The position numbers and the translations under genes are program-made. The notes beneath the pieces are model-generated. The model was not told the DNA's origin, made no database searches, and saw only the letters and a list, made by a program, of their open reading frames with translations. From Schleiferiaceae bacterium (GTDB taxonomy: Bacteria; Bacteroidota; Bacteroidia; Flavobacteriales; Schleiferiaceae), in contig JAGYKI010000003.1 in NCBI GenBank assembly GCA_018401735.1, positions 124,001 to 188,000 on the forward strand: a stretch of 64,000 nt of DNA. Reading direction: 5' to 3'. Positions 28,649 to 37,743 of this stretch are shown piece by piece (positions within the stretch are counted from its first letter, which is position 1; every line of letters begins with the position of its first letter).

Positions 28649-31600
28649 ATGTTTAAAGAAATTTTCTCGCGAGAACTCGGAGCCGCCTTACGCGTGCCCA
28701 TGGTTTATATTTTCACTTTCGTATTCGCTTTAATGGCCTTTATGGCCGTAGTAAGTGATAGTGTAATGATTGGCGGCGCCATAGGAGCAGTGCATAAAAA
28801 TGCACCCCATATTGTAACCACTTTCGTAACCGTTTTATCCATCTTCGGCTTGCTCTTCGCCGTGGCTTTTTTTAATAATGCCGCTTTACGCGATTTCAAT
28901 AATAACTTCGACGAAATCCTCTTTACCACTCCACTTAACAAAGCTGCCTATTTCTTTGGCCGCTTTTTAGGCGCTTTGGTTTTAAGTACGATTCCTCTCC
29001 TTGGCGTTTTTCTGGGAGTTTATTTAGGAACCTTACTAGGGCCCGTTTTCGATTGGATTCCCGCCGAGCGCTTGGGACCAACACCGTGGGCCACTTTCCT
29101 TACCAATTACCTCTTGTTCATAGTGCCCAATATGTTTTTGAGTGGGGCTTTAATTTATGCTATGGCGCAAAAATGGCGCAGTACTATTATCTCCTTCGTT
29201 GGTGCCTTGATCATTATAATTGGTTATATCGTTTCCGGTAATTTACTAAGTGATATAGAGAATGTACAAATAGCGGGGCTAAGTGATCCTTTTGGCATCA
29301 GAGCCTATTCCGTAGATAGCCGTTATTTCACTACGGTAGAAAAAAACACTTTAGCCCCTAGCTTTAGCGGTATACTTCTTTACAACCGCCTCCTTTGGAT
29401 GGGCTTAGGCTTGTTAATAGTATTGGTTTCTTATTTTAGTTTTAAACCACAGAAAAATCCAAGCGCTTCTCGTTTTAAACGGAGGAAAAAAGCCAAGGAA
29501 TTAGTAAGAAATGTTAGTATGCCTTTAGGCGATTTGCCTAATGTTCGTTTGCATTATAGGGGCATGGGATGGCAGCATTTTGTCAGCTTCTTTCAAGATG
29601 CCAGCCGCAGTATTTTAAAGAATACCGTTTTTAAGATTCTGGCGGCTTTTGCCTTAATACTTCTTAGCACCGATTTAATAAATGGCTTCGAGTACTTTGG
29701 ATTAAAGAGCTATCCCTTAACCTATAAAATGCTCGATACCATAGCGGATTCGTCGGGGATTTTCATGATTATAATTATGGTATTTTTTAGCGGCGAATTA
29801 GTGTGGCGCGATCGTTCTTCCCATATTGATGAAGTGATTGGGGCAACGCCGCACCGTGCTTTTAACCAGCTCTTAGCGCAGGCCTTTGCCCTGGTTTACG
29901 TCGCTTCATTTTTATACCTAATTTACGCCATAGCCGCTATTTTGGCCCAATTAGGACAGGGTTTTACCAATATCGAACTCAGTCTATATTTAAGGCAGTA
30001 TATCTACAGTCAGCTACCCACTTATATTTTTTATGCTTGTTTGCATCTCTTCATTCAAGTGCTAGTTAACAATAAATATTTGGGCTATTTCGTGTCGGTT
30101 TTAAGTCTATTTGTTTTAGATATTCTCTGGAGTGTTTTGGATGTAAGCACCAATATGTTGTCACTTAATGGTACACCTTCTATAAGTTACAGCGATATGA
30201 ACGATTTTGGTCCTGGCCTAGTCGGACATTTTTGGTTTACGCTTTACTGGTTGCTTTTTGCTAGCTTCTTGCTGCTTGTGGCAGGTCTGTTAATGCAAAG
30301 GCATAAATCGGGGAATTTTATTAGCCGTTTAAAGCAAGCTAAAATTTCTTTCAAAGGTTCTTATGCTCTTGTAATTACTAGTTTTTTAGTGGCCTTTTCA
30401 GCTGTAGCTGGATGGGTTTATTATAACACTCAGGTTTTAAATAGCTATAAAACGTCTGACGAAATAGAGTTGTTGCAGGCAGATTACGAAAAGAAATACA
30501 AATCTTATCAAAATTATCCTATGCCCAAAATTACGGCCATAGAGTATGCAATTGATATTTTTCCTGCAACGAGGGATGTGGATGTGCGGGCGGATATGAC
30601 GCTGAAAAACACCGGAACTGAAATTATAGATTCACTTTTCTTTACCCTTGACGAGGATTGGGAAACAGAAATAGCTGGGTCAGGTGTAAGTGAAGCTTGG
30701 TTCGATGAGAAATTTGGTTTTAAAGCCTTTGCCTTAGCTAAGCCGCTACTTCCGGGCGACAGCCTGCCTTTAAAAATCACTAATACTTATCGTACCAAAG
30801 GTTTCGAAAACTCTAGAGGTAATACCTCCATAATTCGCAATGGTACTTTTTTAAATAATGGTAGCGTGCTTCCGCAGATGGGATATGCTAGTAACTTTGA
30901 GCTTAGCGATCGTAATGATCGTAAGAAATACGATTTGAAGCCCAAGGAAAGAATGCCCAAATTACAAGCCGACTCTTGCGATGACAAGTGCATGGTTAAC
31001 TACTTAAGTGATGGTTTATCGGATTGGGTATCTGTGAAAACGACCATATCTACCTCGAGTGACCAAATAGCCATTGCGCCAGGAAGCTTAATGAAAGAAT
31101 GGCAAGAAGGGGAGCGCAATTATTACGAGTACGTTGTAGAACAACCTTCGCAAAACTTTTATGCCTTTATTTCCGCCGACTATCAGAAGGCGAGTCGTAA
31201 ATGGAAGGGTATTAATTTAGAGGTGTACTATGATGAAAAACACCCTTATAATGTAGAGCGCATGTTAGATGCGATTCAGAAATCGCTAGAGTATTATACC
31301 GCGAATTTTGGTCCTTATTTTCATAAAGAAGCACGTATAATTGAGTTCCCTCGCTATGCTACCTTCGCCCAAGCTTTTCCAGGTACTATGCCTTATTCCG
31401 AAGGATTTGGTTTTATAACTAATCTCGAAGACGAAGAAGGAAACAATGTGGTAGATGCGGTTATCGCCCACGAAATGGCGCATCAATGGTGGGCGCATCA
31501 AGAAATCCCCGCGCTAATGCAAGGGGCAACTTTCTTAACGGAGAGCTTTAGCGAATACAGTTCCTTAATGGTAATGAAGCAAAGTAGCGATGCCATTAAG

Positions 31601-32230
31601 ATGCGTGAATTTTTGAAGTACGATATGGACCGTTATTTAAGGGGAAGAAGTGGCGAGTCGGAAAAAGAATTACCCTTACTTAAGGTGGAGAATCAAGGCT
31701 ATATACATTATGGAAAGGGGTCCATTATTTTGTTTGCTTTGCAAGAAATGATAGGTTCCGATTCGGTAAATGCTGCGCTTAGCGAGTTCTTAGCGGCCTA
31801 TCGATATAAAGCTCCGCCTTATCCTAATGCCCACGATTTTATGGCTTATTTAAGGCCTCGGGTAGCTGATTCTTTGCACTATTTATTGGAAGATTGGATC
31901 GAAAATATCACCCTTTACGATTTCCGCTTGAAAGAAGCCGAATTAAAGGAAGAAGGCGAATTATATACCGTGAATATCGATTTGGAATCATTCAAATATC
32001 GGGCAGATACGCTCGGGACAGAAAGCCCAGTCTTGCTTAATGAATGGGTGGATGTGGGATTTTACAGCGATGAAGATGAAAAAGAGCTGTTTTACAAAAA
32101 ACGCATTTATATAGATGAGGCAGAAAAAAGTTACCGCTTCGAACTGAAGCAAAAGCCTTTAAAAGTAGCAATAGATCCCCAACGCATTTACATAGAAAGA
32201 GATATCAAGGATAATGTGAAGGCTCTTTAA
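28649..32230 (+). CDS. ABC-2 type permease fused to an M1-family metallopeptidase
   Basis: 1193 residues. The N-terminal half (about 1-590) has around twelve membrane helices in two blocks, as in ABC-2 permeases. The C-terminal half (about 620-1190) is an M1 aminopeptidase-like domain with the zinc motif HEMAHQWWAHQ and, downstream, TESFSEYS with the glutamate ligand candidate. The spacing to that Glu is one residue longer than in classical M1 enzymes, which I believe is normal in this fused family. It works with the ATPase just upstream, perhaps exporting or processing a peptide substrate at the membrane; the substrate is unknown. Confidence 0.9.
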   Translation: MFKEIFSRELGAALRVPMVYIFTFVFALMAFMAVVSDSVMIGGAIGAVHKNAPHIVTTFVTVLSIFGLLFAVAFFNNAALRDFNNNFDEILFTTPLNKAAYFFGRFLGALVLSTIPLLGVFLGVYLGTLLGPVFDWIPAERLGPTPWATFLTNYLLFIVPNMFLSGALIYAMAQKWRSTIISFVGALIIIIGYIVSGNLLSDIENVQIAGLSDPFGIRAYSVDSRYFTTVEKNTLAPSFSGILLYNRLLWMGLGLLIVLVSYFSFKPQKNPSASRFKRRKKAKELVRNVSMPLGDLPNVRLHYRGMGWQHFVSFFQDASRSILKNTVFKILAAFALILLSTDLINGFEYFGLKSYPLTYKMLDTIADSSGIFMIIIMVFFSGELVWRDRSSHIDEVIGATPHRAFNQLLAQAFALVYVASFLYLIYAIAAILAQLGQGFTNIELSLYLRQYIYSQLPTYIFYACLHLFIQVLVNNKYLGYFVSVLSLFVLDILWSVLDVSTNMLSLNGTPSISYSDMNDFGPGLVGHFWFTLYWLLFASFLLLVAGLLMQRHKSGNFISRLKQAKISFKGSYALVITSFLVAFSAVAGWVYYNTQVLNSYKTSDEIELLQADYEKKYKSYQNYPMPKITAIEYAIDIFPATRDVDVRADMTLKNTGTEIIDSLFFTLDEDWETEIAGSGVSEAWFDEKFGFKAFALAKPLLPGDSLPLKITNTYRTKGFENSRGNTSIIRNGTFLNNGSVLPQMGYASNFELSDRNDRKKYDLKPKERMPKLQADSCDDKCMVNYLSDGLSDWVSVKTTISTSSDQIAIAPGSLMKEWQEGERNYYEYVVEQPSQNFYAFISADYQKASRKWKGINLEVYYDEKHPYNVERMLDAIQKSLEYYTANFGPYFHKEARIIEFPRYATFAQAFPGTMPYSEGFGFITNLEDEEGNNVVDAVIAHEMAHQWWAHQEIPALMQGATFLTESFSEYSSLMVMKQSSDAIKMREFLKYDMDRYLRGRSGESEKELPLLKVENQGYIHYGKGSIILFALQEMIGSDSVNAALSEFLAAYRYKAPPYPNAHDFMAYLRPRVADSLHYLLEDWIENITLYDFRLKEAELKEEGELYTVNIDLESFKYRADTLGTESPVLLNEWVDVGFYSDEDEKELFYKKRIYIDEAEKSYRFELKQKPLKVAIDPQRIYIERDIKDNVKAL

Positions 32231-32241
32231 ACAGGCGGGTT

Positions 32242-32296
32242 TCACTTTTCAAAAAGGCTCTGAAATCTGATTTCACATCGAACGCATGTTTGAAGC
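32242..32296 (-). repeat. Terminal fragment of the MITE-like repeat (left-end type)
   Basis: Starting at TTTCACTTTTC and running through CTGATTTCACATCGAACG to ATGTT, this segment aligns with the 35525-35577 end of copy B, keeping the CTGATTT..AC.TCGAA core. No matching opposite end is found, so it is a truncated or decayed copy lying 11 bp after the permease/peptidase stop. Confidence 0.6.
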
Positions 32297-32299
32297 ACG

Positions 32300-32330
32300 A
32301 ATAAGCCCCAAATTTTGGGGCTTATTTTTT
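32300..32330 (+). terminator. Terminator of the ABC transporter operon
   Basis: AATAAGCCCC and GGGGCTTATT form a perfect inverted repeat around AAATTT, followed by a run of T's on the plus strand. It lies 70 bp after the stop, beyond a repeat fragment. Confidence 0.9.
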
Positions 32331-32401
32331 TACTAGCATTTGACTTAAAGTAAGGAGGCTGCTTTTTTAGGCCATTCTTTGGGCTTTAGCGGCTTTCTTG
32401 C

Positions 32402-32455
32402 CTCTTTTCTTTTTATTGAAAATCTGAGGCGATGATTTATAGTCGAACTCACGTT
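32402..32455 (+). repeat. Terminal fragment of the MITE-like repeat (right-end type)
   Basis: 54 bp nearly identical to the right end of copy B read on its own strand: TCTTTTCTTTTTATTGAAAA, then TCTGAGG and TCGAACTCACGTT. No left end is found at the expected distance, which would fall in the upstream gene. The end supplies the ATG of a 39-codon open frame (32432-32551). Confidence 0.75.
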
Positions 32456-32712
32456 ATTGAGGAGATACTCAACAAGAATTTATGGATGCGCTCCCATAAG
32501 ACGCTGCTATATTTTAAAGGAGAAAGCTTGGTCTATGGCGACGATGTGTAAATGAATAAGGAGGCCTGAGCTTTATTTCCAGCATGGATTTTTATAGTTT
32601 CACCTTAAGGATCTTAAGGTGATTCAAATATTTAGTAAATGATTAATGCTGGCCATTCCTTGGGCTTCAGGTGCCCAAAGCGTAATTTAGGCCTCTCCAA
32701 ATTGCAATTGAT
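32456..32712. other. Gene-poor gap before the helicase; possible gene remnant
   Basis: The gap between 32231 and 32712 has no recognisable full gene. A 39-codon frame, 32432-32551 (ATG inside the repeat end, ending LLYFKGESLVYGDDV), could be the 3' remnant of a displaced gene, but its length is near chance. A perfect hairpin CACCTTAAG-GAT-CTTAAGGTG sits at 32601-32621 with no T-run. A phrase GGCCATTCYTTGGGCTTYAG occurs at about 32371 and again at about 32651. Confidence 0.4.
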
Positions 32713-34929
32713 ATGAATCTGAAAATTGAGCTCGCCGAACAATTCATAAATAGTACCGCTAACCATCTTTTTTTAACGGGAAAAGCGGGCACAGGGAAAA
32801 CAACCTTCTTACGAAAGCTCTCGGAAATTAGTCATAAATCTTTTTTGGTAATTGCTCCCACCGGAGTAGCGGCCTTAAATGCGGGCGGCGTAACCATTCA
32901 TTCTCAATTCTTATTGCCCTTCGGGACTTTCATTGCACAAGATACCTTAGCCATACCTCCTACAATGGAGTCCAATTTTTATTATGGTAAAACCATAGCT
33001 CGCCGTAATCCGCTCGATGCTCGGCGTAGAAAAGTTTTGCAGAGTATCGATCTCTTAGTTATTGACGAGGTGAGTATGTGCCGCGCCGATATTATTGATG
33101 CCATTGACTATCGCCTGCGCAGTGTAAGAAGAAATAATCGTCCTTTTGGGGGCGTACAGCTTTTAATGATTGGGGATTTATTCCAACTGCCACCTATCGT
33201 AAAGGATCACGAATGGGGCCTTTTGTCTAAAATCTACCCCAGTGCACATTTTTTTGAGGCCTTAGCCCTTAAAAATAGCCGCTTTACTTATCTCGAACTG
33301 GATAAAATTTACCGTCAAAACGACCCTGAGTTTATCGATTTACTAAATAAACTCCGCAATAATAATTGTGGGGCAGAGGACTTAGAGAAACTCAATCAAT
33401 GTTATCAAGCCAATTACCAACCCGAGGAGGGCTTAATTACTTTGGTAACGCATAATCATCAAGCCAATACTATTAATTCTAATAGGCTAAAGGCCTTAAA
33501 ATCAGAAAGCTTTATTTACCACTCTGCGGTAGAAGGCGATTTTAATGAGAGTCTCTTTCCTATGCCAGATTCTTTAGAATTAAAGAAGGGAGCGCAGGTT
33601 ATGTTTATTAAGAATGATAGCGAGGGAAATCGGTTTTACAATGGTAAAATTGCCCTAATAACAGATTTGGATAAAGATTCCATTCATGTGGATTTAGACG
33701 GTGAAGACTTTGAAGTACCTCGTCTAAAGTGGGAGAATAGACGCTTTGAGTTGGATACGAAGAAACAAGAAATAGAAGAGAAGATCCTCGGCTCTTTTGA
33801 ACATTTTCCACTAAGACTGGCTTGGGCGGTAACCATTCATAAAAGTCAGGGCTTAACCTTTGAGAAGGCGGCAGTTGATGTCGGTAGTGCTTTTGCGCCT
33901 GGTCAGGTCTACGTGGCTTTATCACGATTAACCAGTTTGAAAGGTTTAATCTTAAAAACAAAGGTTCAGGCGAGCGCTATTATGACGGATGCTCAAGTGC
34001 AAAGCTTTGTGAGAAGTAAGGCCGATTCCGATCTAAAGGAAGACTTAAGCACGGCCAAAAAGAGTTATTTGCAAGATACCATGCTCGAAACTTTTAACTT
34101 AACCACGATTCTTAGTACCGCCACCTATCACTTTCAAAAGCATCACGAGAAGTTTAGTTTCCAAATAGATTTACTCAATGAAAGTCCACGAACCATTCAA
34201 GGCAAACTTTCTTTATTAGCAAAAACAGGAGGTACCTTTCAAAGGCAGATTTATACGCTTTTGCACGATTCGAATTATGCTCAACTTGAAGATAGACTTA
34301 GCAAAGGGGCCGATTATTTTGGCAAAGACCTTTTAAGTTTAATTGATTTATGTCTTATCAATTTGCGCATCTTAGATATGCATACGGGCACCAATGCTCT
34401 GCGCGACCTTTATCAGGAAATCCTAAGCATTTTAGTGAAGCGCTATTTTGAGATAAAGGACATAGAGGGTGTTTATAAATTTTTACAGGGGGAGGGAAGT
34501 TTGCCCAAAGCAATGGAAGGGGCGAAGGAGGACTTTTTAAGCCAACGCAAAGTGAAGGCAAGCGAAGCGGTGCGCGAGATGAAACTTAATTTAAAATCTA
34601 AATCGGGAAAGGCTAAAAAGGTAACTGGTCAGACCTACGAGGAGACCTACGAATTGCTAAGCAAAGGAATGGGGGTGGCTGAGATTGCCGATAAAAGGAA
34701 ATTGAAATCTGCTACTATTTATGGTCATCTATTAAATGGTTTAAAAGATGGTAGGCTGAAGATTGAACAGGTTTTTGATAAGAGTCAACTACAAAAATTA
34801 GCTTCTATTTGGAGTAGTCAGAAATCCCCAGATTTAATGAATCTACATTATGCGGATAAAAGTATTTCCGTGGCAGAATGGCGTGTGGCTATGCATTACT
34901 TTCGCAGCCAAGAAGAAAAAACAGCATGA
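32713..34929 (+). CDS. PIF1/RecD-like DNA helicase with C-terminal helix-turn-helix domain
   Basis: 738 residues. Walker A GKAGTGKTTFLRKL is near residue 22-35, followed by VIAPTGVAALNAGGVTIHSQ, Walker B LLVIDEVSMCRADI and LLMIGDLFQLPPI. The helicase C-terminal motif is WAVTIHKSQGLTFEKAAVDVG, then QVYVALSRLTSL. The last ~110 residues (EETYELLSKGMGVAEIADKR, ATIYGHLLNGLKDG) look like the helix-turn-helix domain also seen on RecQ-like helicases. Superfamily 1B, 5'-3' DNA unwinding is expected. It overlaps the next gene by ATGA. Confidence 0.9.
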   Translation: MNLKIELAEQFINSTANHLFLTGKAGTGKTTFLRKLSEISHKSFLVIAPTGVAALNAGGVTIHSQFLLPFGTFIAQDTLAIPPTMESNFYYGKTIARRNPLDARRRKVLQSIDLLVIDEVSMCRADIIDAIDYRLRSVRRNNRPFGGVQLLMIGDLFQLPPIVKDHEWGLLSKIYPSAHFFEALALKNSRFTYLELDKIYRQNDPEFIDLLNKLRNNNCGAEDLEKLNQCYQANYQPEEGLITLVTHNHQANTINSNRLKALKSESFIYHSAVEGDFNESLFPMPDSLELKKGAQVMFIKNDSEGNRFYNGKIALITDLDKDSIHVDLDGEDFEVPRLKWENRRFELDTKKQEIEEKILGSFEHFPLRLAWAVTIHKSQGLTFEKAAVDVGSAFAPGQVYVALSRLTSLKGLILKTKVQASAIMTDAQVQSFVRSKADSDLKEDLSTAKKSYLQDTMLETFNLTTILSTATYHFQKHHEKFSFQIDLLNESPRTIQGKLSLLAKTGGTFQRQIYTLLHDSNYAQLEDRLSKGADYFGKDLLSLIDLCLINLRILDMHTGTNALRDLYQEILSILVKRYFEIKDIEGVYKFLQGEGSLPKAMEGAKEDFLSQRKVKASEAVREMKLNLKSKSGKAKKVTGQTYEETYELLSKGMGVAEIADKRKLKSATIYGHLLNGLKDGRLKIEQVFDKSQLQKLASIWSSQKSPDLMNLHYADKSISVAEWRVAMHYFRSQEEKTA

Positions 34930-35216
34930 TTGAATCGAAAACTTTATCTCGCTTTATTTTAATTGGAAGATTAGAGGCCTATTCCTTTTTGACTTTATTG
35001 TTAGTAGCAATGCCGGTAAAATACCTTTTAGGAGAAGAAATTTTAGTTAAATATGTGGGTTGGTTGCATGGTATTCTTTTTATTTTATACTTCATTGCAT
35101 TATTTGCAGCCTATCTAAAAATGAAGTGGTCTGTGCTGGTTTTAGCACAAGGTGCAATCGCTTCCTTAATTCCCTTCGGACCTTTTTGGTTTCATAAGAA
35201 AATAAAGAGTTTGTAG
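34926..35216 (+). CDS. DUF3817 small membrane protein
   Basis: 96 residues with three predicted membrane helices. The pattern GRLEAYSFLTLLLVAMPVKY, then WLHGILFILYFIALFAAY and a short third helix ending FGPFWFHKK is that of DUF3817 proteins. Function unknown. The ATG at 34926 overlaps the helicase stop (ATGA); an in-frame codon at 34878 lies inside the helicase and is not needed. Confidence 0.88.
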   Translation: MIESKTLSRFILIGRLEAYSFLTLLLVAMPVKYLLGEEILVKYVGWLHGILFILYFIALFAAYLKMKWSVLVLAQGAIASLIPFGPFWFHKKIKSL

Positions 35217-35314
35217 CGCAAGAACTATCAGGAAGTTCGATTGCTCAGTAAAACTTTTATAGGTGAAGTAGATCTCTCTCACTTTGATTTTTTAGAAGTC
35301 ATCTGCTTTAATCT

Positions 35315-35577
35315 AACGTGAGTTCGACTATAAATCATAGCCTCAGATTTTCAGTAAAAAGAAAAGACATGTCTAGATCGTGCAGCTGTAGCGGGCTACA
35401 GCAAATGAACTAGATGAAGTATTTTCACTTTTATTGGAAACACCATTTAGTTCCCTTCTAAAAAGCGGCTTTCCGCGCCTCTGCATCTTGCAATAGCTCG
35501 CTATTGCTTCACTGCATAGGCTTGAATTCCACTATTTACAAGGGGTCTGAGGCCTGATTTTACGTCGAATTTATGTT
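35315..35577 (-). repeat. MITE-like repeat element, full copy B
   Basis: 263 bp, opposite in orientation to copy A. Terminal inverted repeats: 35315 onward (AACGTGAGTTCGAC ... GCCTCAGA) against the complement of 35546-35577 (AACATAAATTCGAC ... GCCTCAGA). Both internal palindromes are kept with identical arms: GCTGTAGC-GG-GCTACAGC at 35385-35402 and GCAATAGC-TC-GCTATTGC at 35490-35507. It abuts the stop codon of the broken arsenite permease gene at 35581 and fills most of the gap after the DUF3817 gene. Confidence 0.88.
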
Positions 35578-35580
35578 AAC

Positions 35581-36099
35581 CTAGTAAAATTTAGTTCTCA
35601 ACCAAAATGCTACCCGTACTAAAATAATTAGTGCGGGTACTTTTATTAATGGCCCTACCACGCCTGCAAATGCTTCACCAGACTTAATCCCAAAAACGGC
35701 AATGGCCACCCTAATCGTCAATTCGACATTATGGCCCGCAGCGGTAACGGATATCGCCACATTCTTATCATAAGTCGCTCCTAATGTGCGTGATAAGAAA
35801 AAACTAATGACAAATATTAAAACGAAATAGGTTACCAATGGCAGTGCAATAAGCAGTACATCGGCGGGTAAATCGACTATCACATCTCCCTTGAGGGAAA
35901 ACATAAAATCGATGGTAAACAAAAGAAGCTATTAGGGGAATAGGACCGATTTTAACCAGGTAAGATTCTTGATACCATTTGAAACCTTTCAACCGAACTA
36001 AGGCAGCACGACAAATAAACCCCAGTAAAAAAGGAATACCCAAATAAATGGCGAGGGCACTGAAAAAGTCATTAAATATTTTTACTGAAAGGATTGAAA
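35581..36099 (-). pseudogene. Remnant of an ACR3-type arsenite efflux permease
   Basis: Only the C-terminal ~170 residues of an ACR3 transporter remain. One frame reads KIFNDFFSALAIYLGIPFLLGF ... WYQESYLVKIGPIPLIASF; removing one base (near 35920) joins it to FTIDFMFSLKGD ... AAGHNVELTIRVAIAVFGIKSGEAFAGVVGPLIKVPALIIL, which runs to the normal C-terminus. The N-terminal half is absent on either side of the adjacent IS. The gene therefore has two lesions: interruption or deletion at its 5' side and a single-base frameshift. It belongs with the arsR and DUF6428 genes at 37986-38800. Confidence 0.85.
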
Positions 36100-36134
36100 A
36101 GGAGCGAGAACATTACTGTTTTCACTCCTTTTTT
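36097..36134 (+). terminator. Hairpin with T-run just upstream of the transposase start
   Basis: AAAAGGAGCGAGAACA and TGTTTTCACTCCTTTT pair over 16 bp with one mismatch and one wobble, loop TTAC, followed by TTTTTTC. It lies 10 bp before the transposase ATG. It looks like an intrinsic terminator that would block transcripts entering the IS, or a structure near the IS end. Confidence 0.6.
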
Positions 36135-36144
36135 CGTATATTAG

Positions 36145-37626
36145 ATGCTGATTAACAGTGGTTTAAGTATGTTATTGCAGCAGCAAAAAATTCAATTAAG
36201 CGCATATTCAGATTTATATGACTTAATCGTACCCAAGGATAACCTTCTAAGGAAGATCAGTGATTTGATTGATTTCAGCTTTATTCACCAGGAGCTGCTC
36301 GATAAATACTGTTCCAATAACGGTCGCAATGCGCAGAGTCCAGTACGTCTTTTTAAATACTTGTTATTGAAAACGATCTATTGCATTTCAGATGTTGATG
36401 TGGTGGAACGTTCTCGATATGATATGTCTTTCAAATATTTCCTAGAAATGGCGCCTGAAGAAGCCGTTATCAACGCTAGCACCTTAACCAAGTTCCGTAA
36501 ATTACGTTTAAAGGACACAGACTTATTAAATCTATTGATAAATAAAACGGTCTCTATAGCGCTGGAAAAAGAAATAATCACCTCCAAATCGATTATCGTT
36601 GATGCTACACATTCGTTGTCAAGATCAAATCCGTTTTCAGCCCTAGAGGTTTTACGAGAGCGTTCAAAACTATTGCGCAAGGCAGTTTATTCGGTGGATG
36701 AAGATATGAAAAACCAGATGCCGCAAAAGAATGTCTCTGGAGATTTAGATAAGGAGTTGGCTTATTGCAAAGAACTTGAGCGGTGTATAGAGTTAGATCA
36801 CACTTTACGTTCTATTCCAGCGGTTAAAGAGAAGCTTAACCTATTAAAGGAAACCATCGAAGATGCCCAGGAAAACTATATTCTATCCAAGGATAGCGAT
36901 GCTAAAACGGGTCATAAATCAGCGGATAGCAATTTTTTTGGTTACAAAACCCATATAGCCATGACGGAAGAACGCATTATTAGTGCGGCACTGGTGACAT
37001 CGGGTGAAAAAGGTGATGGCCCTGAGTTGCCTATGCTTGTGGAAATAAGTCAGGAAAATGGAGTTCAGGTGGATACTGTAATTGGTGATGGCGCCTATTC
37101 AGGCAGTCAGAACCTTAAACTAAAAGATAAAAATGATCAGCCTATTAAAATAGTGGCAAAGCTTAATCCCATTATTACCCAAGGTAATAGAAAGCTGGAG
37201 GATAAGTTTGAATATAATAAAGATGCTAATACTTACGTATGCCCAGCTGGACATCTAGCCATTCGTAAAGCACAACAAGGAAAAAAGAATACGGGCAAGA
37301 ATCAAGTATATACGCATTACTTTGATATTGAAAAGTGCAAGCTGTGCCCTTTAAGAGAGGGGTGTTATAAGCCAGGAGCTAAGAGCAAAAGTTATTCGGT
37401 TACTATTAAATCAGACTTGCATCAAGACCAAATCGCCTTTCAGGAATCAGAATATTTTAAAGAAAAATCTAAGCACCGGTATAAGATCGAAGCAAAAAAT
37501 AGCGAGCTAAAAAATGTGCATGGTTATAATCGCGCTATAGCATACGGTATCCAAAACATGCAAATGCAGGGTGCATTAGCCATTTTTGCAGTAAACCTTA
37601 AAAGAATCCTTAAATTAACTAGCTAA
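36145..37626 (+). CDS. IS1182-family transposase
   Basis: 493 residues, apparently intact. The N-terminal DUF772-like domain (RNAQSPVRLFKYLLLKTIYCISDVDVVERSRYD) precedes a DDE catalytic domain: first Asp in IIVDATHS, second in TVIGDGAYSG, and Glu in HRYKIEAKNSELKN near the C-terminus. A zinc-like cluster CKLCPLREGCY lies between. An alternative start is the ATG at 36169. The intact frame suggests the element is recent and may still be active. Confidence 0.93.
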   Translation: MLINSGLSMLLQQQKIQLSAYSDLYDLIVPKDNLLRKISDLIDFSFIHQELLDKYCSNNGRNAQSPVRLFKYLLLKTIYCISDVDVVERSRYDMSFKYFLEMAPEEAVINASTLTKFRKLRLKDTDLLNLLINKTVSIALEKEIITSKSIIVDATHSLSRSNPFSALEVLRERSKLLRKAVYSVDEDMKNQMPQKNVSGDLDKELAYCKELERCIELDHTLRSIPAVKEKLNLLKETIEDAQENYILSKDSDAKTGHKSADSNFFGYKTHIAMTEERIISAALVTSGEKGDGPELPMLVEISQENGVQVDTVIGDGAYSGSQNLKLKDKNDQPIKIVAKLNPIITQGNRKLEDKFEYNKDANTYVCPAGHLAIRKAQQGKKNTGKNQVYTHYFDIEKCKLCPLREGCYKPGAKSKSYSVTIKSDLHQDQIAFQESEYFKEKSKHRYKIEAKNSELKNVHGYNRAIAYGIQNMQMQGALAIFAVNLKRILKLTS

Positions 37627-37743
37627 TAACAAGGCATATCTCTGAGACCGGATCAAAGTCGCTAAACAGCGATTATAAGAACAATATAGCCTATTTAAGC
37701 CCCAAATGATAAAAATCAAAAGGCGTAAAAAAGCGAAAACGAA

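Noticed and set aside
35804..36043. Separate 79-codon minus-strand gene
   Set aside because: It is the upstream part of the frameshifted ACR3 permease; its last ~38 residues are out-of-frame reading past the lesion. Counted within the pseudogene instead.
35581..36099. Programmed frameshift in the permease
   Set aside because: The N-terminal half of the protein is missing altogether, so translational recoding could not give a working transporter.
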